This document shows positions 36,227-38,945 of a stretch of 38,945 bases of DNA, piece after piece. The stretch comes from an uncultured Streptococcus sp. (lineage in GTDB: Bacteria > Bacillota > Bacilli > Lactobacillales > Streptococcaceae). The DNA lies in contig CAKPXD010000003.1 of the NCBI GenBank assembly GCA_934201655.1, forward strand, positions 1 through 38,945. The letters are read 5' to 3'. A program made the position numbers and the translations under genes. Under the pieces are notes generated by a model. It was not told where the DNA came from and did not search any database. It was given only the letters and a program-made list of their open reading frames with translations. How positions within the stretch are numbered: the first letter of the stretch is position 1; the number at the start of each line of letters is the position of its first letter.

Positions 36227-36769
36227 ATGTTAGAACAAGATATCAAGAAGATTTTGATTTCACAAGATGAAATTACAGAAGCGGCTAAGAAATTAGGTGC
36301 TCAATTGACAAAAGATTATGAAGGGAAGAATCCAATTCTGGTTGGAATCTTAAAAGGATCTATTCCTTTTATGGCAGAACTAGTCAAATATATCGATACT
36401 CATCTTGAAATGGATTTTATGATGGTTTCTAGTTACCATGGTGGAACTGTAAGTAGTGGTGTCATTAATATCAAACAAGATGTCACTCAAGATGTTAAAG
36501 GTAGACACATTGTCTTTGTAGAAGATATTATTGATACTGGACAAACATTAAAAAGCTTGAGAGATATGTTTACTGCTAGAGAAGCAGCGTCTGTTAAGAT
36601 TGTTACTATGCTGGATAAACCAGAAGGACGTACTGTAGAAATTGAAGCAGATTATACATGTTTTACAATTCCAAATGAATTCGTTGTAGGCTATGGTTTA
36701 GACTATAATGAAAATTATCGTAACCTTCCTTATGTAGGCGTATTAAAAGAGGAAGTTTACTCAAAATAG
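36227..36769 (+). CDS. hpt: Hypoxanthine-guanine phosphoribosyltransferase
   Basis: A 180-aa purine salvage enzyme making IMP or GMP from PRPP and the free base. The PRPP-binding motif EDIIDTG is at residues 99-105. [11 protein letters not shown] and the flexible-loop SSYHGG are also present, with the C-terminal [15 protein letters not shown] typical of Gram-positive Hpt. It lies between tilS and ftsH in the conserved Firmicutes tilS-hpt-ftsH operon, with gaps of 4 and 16 bases. Confidence 0.97.
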   Translation: MLEQDIKKILISQDEITEAAKKLGAQLTKDYEGKNPILVGILKGSIPFMAELVKYIDTHLEMDFMMVSSYHGGTVSSGVINIKQDVTQDVKGRHIVFVEDIIDTGQTLKSLRDMFTAREAASVKIVTMLDKPEGRTVEIEADYTCFTIPNEFVVGYGLDYNENYRNLPYVGVLKEEVYSK

Positions 36770-36785
36770 AAGGGTAAGTTGTTGA

Positions 36786-38744
36786 ATGCAAAAACAAAAT
36801 AATGGTTTTATAAAAAATCCATTTCTTTATTTGTTGATGATTTTCTTGCTAGTAACGGGATTCCAGTACTTTTTCGCTGGGAGAACTGCCGGGCACAGTC
36901 AACAAATTAAATACTCAGAATTGGTGCAGGAAATCACTAATGACAATGTAAAAGAAATAACCTATCAACCAAGTGGTAGTGTTATTGAAGTGTCTGGTGT
37001 CTATAAAACTGCTAAAACAGAAAAACCGGAAACAGGTATTCAGTTTTTCACACCTTCTGCAACAAAAGTAGAAAAATTTACAAGTATTATTCTTCCATCG
37101 GATACTACTGTAGCAGATTTGCAAAAACTAGCTGGTGAACACCAAACACAAGTTGAAGTCAAGCACGAAAGCTCAAGTGGTATGTGGATTAACATCCTAG
37201 TTTCGGTAGTGCCATTTGCCATTTTATTCTTCTTCCTATTTTCTATGATGGGAAATATGGGAGGAAATAGCGGACGCAATCCGATGAGCTTTGGACGCAG
37301 TAAAGCTAAGGCTGCTAATAAGGAAGATATCAAAGTACGCTTTTCAGATGTAGCAGGAGCTGAAGAAGAAAAACAAGAACTTGTTGAAGTTGTTGAATTC
37401 TTGAAAGATCCAAAACGCTTCACAAAATTAGGTGCTCGTATCCCAGCTGGTGTTCTTTTAGAAGGACCTCCGGGAACTGGTAAAACATTACTTGCTAAAG
37501 CAGTTGCAGGAGAAGCTGGTGTACCATTCTTTAGTATTTCAGGTTCTGACTTCGTAGAAATGTTCGTCGGTGTCGGTGCCAGTCGTGTCCGTTCTCTATT
37601 TGAGGACGCTAAAAAAGCAGCGCCAGCTATTATCTTCATCGATGAAATTGATGCCGTTGGTCGCCAACGTGGTGTCGGTCTTGGTGGAGGTAATGATGAA
37701 CGTGAACAAACCTTGAACCAACTCTTGATTGAAATGGATGGTTTTGAAGGAAATGAAGGGATCATTGTCATTGCGGCAACGAACCGTTCAGATGTTCTAG
37801 ATCCAGCCCTTCTTCGTCCAGGTCGTTTTGACAGAAAAGTATTGGTTGGTCGTCCAGATGTTAAAGGACGTGAGGCAATTCTGAAAGTCCATGCTAGAAA
37901 TAAACCTCTAGCAGAAGATGTGGATTTGAAGTTAGTAGCACAACAAACTCCAGGTTTTGTTGGTGCTGATTTGGAAAATGTATTGAACGAGGCAGCTTTA
38001 GTTGCAGCTCGTCGTAACAAATCAGTCATTGATGCTTCTGATATTGACGAGGCAGAAGACCGCGTTATTGCAGGGCCTTCTAAGAAAGATAAAACTGTTT
38101 CCCAAAAAGAACGTGAAATGGTTGCTTATCACGAAGCCGGGCACACTATCGTAGGGTTAGTCTTATCAAATGCGCGTGTCGTTCATAAGGTAACAATTGT
38201 TCCACGTGGTCGTGCAGGTGGTTACATGATTGCTCTTCCAAAAGAAGATCAAATGTTGCTATCTAAAGAAGACATGAAAGAACAATTAGCTGGTTTGATG
38301 GGTGGACGTGTTGCTGAAGAAATCATCTTTAATGTCCAAACAACAGGTGCATCAAACGACTTTGAGCAAGCTACACAAATGGCGCGTGCAATGGTTACAG
38401 AGTATGGTATGAGTGAAAAACTTGGACCTGTTCAATACGAAGGAAATCATGCAATGTTTGGTGCTCAAACTCCACAAAAATCTATTTCAGAGCGTACAGC
38501 TTATGAAATTGACGAAGAAGTTCGAGCATTGTTGAATGAAGCACGTAATAAAGCAGCTGAAATTATTCAATCAAATCGTGAAACGCATAAATTAATTGCA
38601 GAAGCCTTATTAAAATATGAAACATTGGATAGTACACAAATCAAATCTCTTTACGAAACAGGGAAAATGCCTGAATCAGTAGAAGAGGAATCACGTGCCC
38701 TATCATATGATGAAGTCAAATCAAAAATGGCTGAAGAAAACTAA
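36786..38744 (+). CDS. ftsH: ATP-dependent zinc metalloprotease FtsH
   Basis: A 652-aa membrane-bound AAA+ protease degrading misfolded membrane proteins and regulators. Two membrane helices (about 12-28 and 131-152) flank an extracellular domain. The AAA+ module has Walker A GPPGTGKT (227-234), [10 protein letters not shown] as Walker B and RPGRFDR with arginine fingers. The zinc site is HEAGH (449-453). Intact and of typical length. It ends the right-arm operon and is followed by a terminator. Confidence 0.97.
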   Translation: MQKQNNGFIKNPFLYLLMIFLLVTGFQYFFAGRTAGHSQQIKYSELVQEITNDNVKEITYQPSGSVIEVSGVYKTAKTEKPETGIQFFTPSATKVEKFTSIILPSDTTVADLQKLAGEHQTQVEVKHESSSGMWINILVSVVPFAILFFFLFSMMGNMGGNSGRNPMSFGRSKAKAANKEDIKVRFSDVAGAEEEKQELVEVVEFLKDPKRFTKLGARIPAGVLLEGPPGTGKTLLAKAVAGEAGVPFFSISGSDFVEMFVGVGASRVRSLFEDAKKAAPAIIFIDEIDAVGRQRGVGLGGGNDEREQTLNQLLIEMDGFEGNEGIIVIAATNRSDVLDPALLRPGRFDRKVLVGRPDVKGREAILKVHARNKPLAEDVDLKLVAQQTPGFVGADLENVLNEAALVAARRNKSVIDASDIDEAEDRVIAGPSKKDKTVSQKEREMVAYHEAGHTIVGLVLSNARVVHKVTIVPRGRAGGYMIALPKEDQMLLSKEDMKEQLAGLMGGRVAEEIIFNVQTTGASNDFEQATQMARAMVTEYGMSEKLGPVQYEGNHAMFGAQTPQKSISERTAYEIDEEVRALLNEARNKAAEIIQSNRETHKLIAEALLKYETLDSTQIKSLYETGKMPESVEEESRALSYDEVKSKMAEEN

Positions 38745-38764
38745 AAAATTAGTAGACGAGATAC

Positions 38765-38796
38765 AAGAGAGGATACTATTATATCCTCTCTTTCTT
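38765..38796 (+). terminator. ftsH terminator
   Basis: Perfect 11-bp stem AAGAGAGGATA/TATCCTCTCTT (38765-38775 with 38782-38792), 6-base loop, followed by a T-rich tail. Confidence 0.9.
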
Positions 38797-38858
38797 ATTT
38801 ATAAAAACTAATCTATGAAAACCAGTAAAAAAATTTCAGAAAAAACAAATCAAACTAG

Positions 38859-38886
38859 TTGACAAGATTCTAAAAGTAGGTATAAT
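38859..38886 (+). promoter_or_regulatory. Strong promoter before tRNA-Glu (probable rRNA operon promoter)
   Basis: Consensus TTGACA (38859-38864), 16-base spacer, consensus TATAAT (38881-38886), with an A-rich upstream stretch like an UP element. It drives tRNA-Glu. In streptococci this site usually continues into a 16S-23S-5S operon, which would lie outside the window. Confidence 0.85.
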
Positions 38887-38908
38887 AGAAAGAGTTGAAA
38901 AAGCTCAG

Positions 38909-38945
38909 GGTCCGTTGGTCAAGGGGTTAAGACACCGCCTTTTCA
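38909..38945 (+). tRNA. tRNA-Glu, 5' part, cut by window edge
   Basis: The 37 visible bases, starting GGTCCGTTGGTC and ending in the anticodon loop CTTTTCA, are identical to the 5' half of the complete tRNA-Glu at 19117-19188 on the other strand. Confidence 0.93.

Noticed and set aside
37040..38029. A 329-codon open frame antisense to ftsH
   Set aside because: FtsH has every catalytic motif on the plus strand; the antisense frame is Ser/Arg/Pro rich, matches no family I know, and is a codon-bias shadow.

Overview
The window is a chromosomal replication-origin region from a low-GC Gram-positive coccus, almost certainly a mitis-group Streptococcus (S. mitis / S. oralis / S. infantis type). The evidence is the comC-comD-comE locus flanked by tRNA-Arg and tRNA-Glu, the rlmH-htrA-parB-dnaA-dnaN order, pcsB next to rpsB and mreCD, and S4/recF-guaB-trpS on the far side of the origin. 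Gene order closely follows what I remember of S. pneumoniae. The predicted competence pheromone is not a pneumococcal type, and the ComX gene I would expect right after ftsH in pneumococcus is absent there. No insertion sequence, prophage, CRISPR array or foreign island is visible. No gene-free stretch exceeds about 225 bases.

Left arm (1-22 kb, mostly minus strand, i.e. co-oriented with a fork moving left from oriC). rpsB (5' end only) and pcsB (cell-separation hydrolase with a WalR-type box). A long envelope cluster reads yfmF-yfmH-rodZ-pgsA-ecfA1-ecfA2-ecfT-mreC-mreD. A plus-strand S4 gene-recF pair follows, then guaB, trpS, a plus-strand ABC-F ATPase, and a perfect parS site. Next come a large YhgE/Pip membrane protein with a divergent TetR regulator, tRNA-Asn and tRNA-Glu, the quorum-sensing operon comCDE, tRNA-Arg and rlmH.

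Origin (22.2-26.1 kb). DnaA boxes occur in three intergenic regions: rlmH/htrA, parB/dnaA and dnaA/dnaN. The parB/dnaA gap holds two box-like inverted pairs 43 bp apart. The dnaA/dnaN gap holds a box followed by a run of DnaA-trios, the likely strand-opening site. ParB is encoded next to it, and three parS or parS-like sites are visible within 20 kb.

Right arm (26-38.9 kb, all plus strand). dnaN, a DUF951 gene, ychF, pth, mfd, rqcP, divIC, a 40-codon gene, a beta-lactamase-fold secreted protein, tilS, hpt and ftsH. A strong promoter then leads into a tRNA-Glu cut by the window edge, probably the start of an rRNA operon.

Most of the window is conserved core genome. The points most worth following are: an unusual CSP with its matched divergent ComD sensor; an ABC-F protein in which one composite ATP site looks degenerate in all three of its motifs; the trio/box architecture of oriC; a probably leaderless rlmH transcript; and a 21-bp duplication that creates two start codons for the Pip-like gene.
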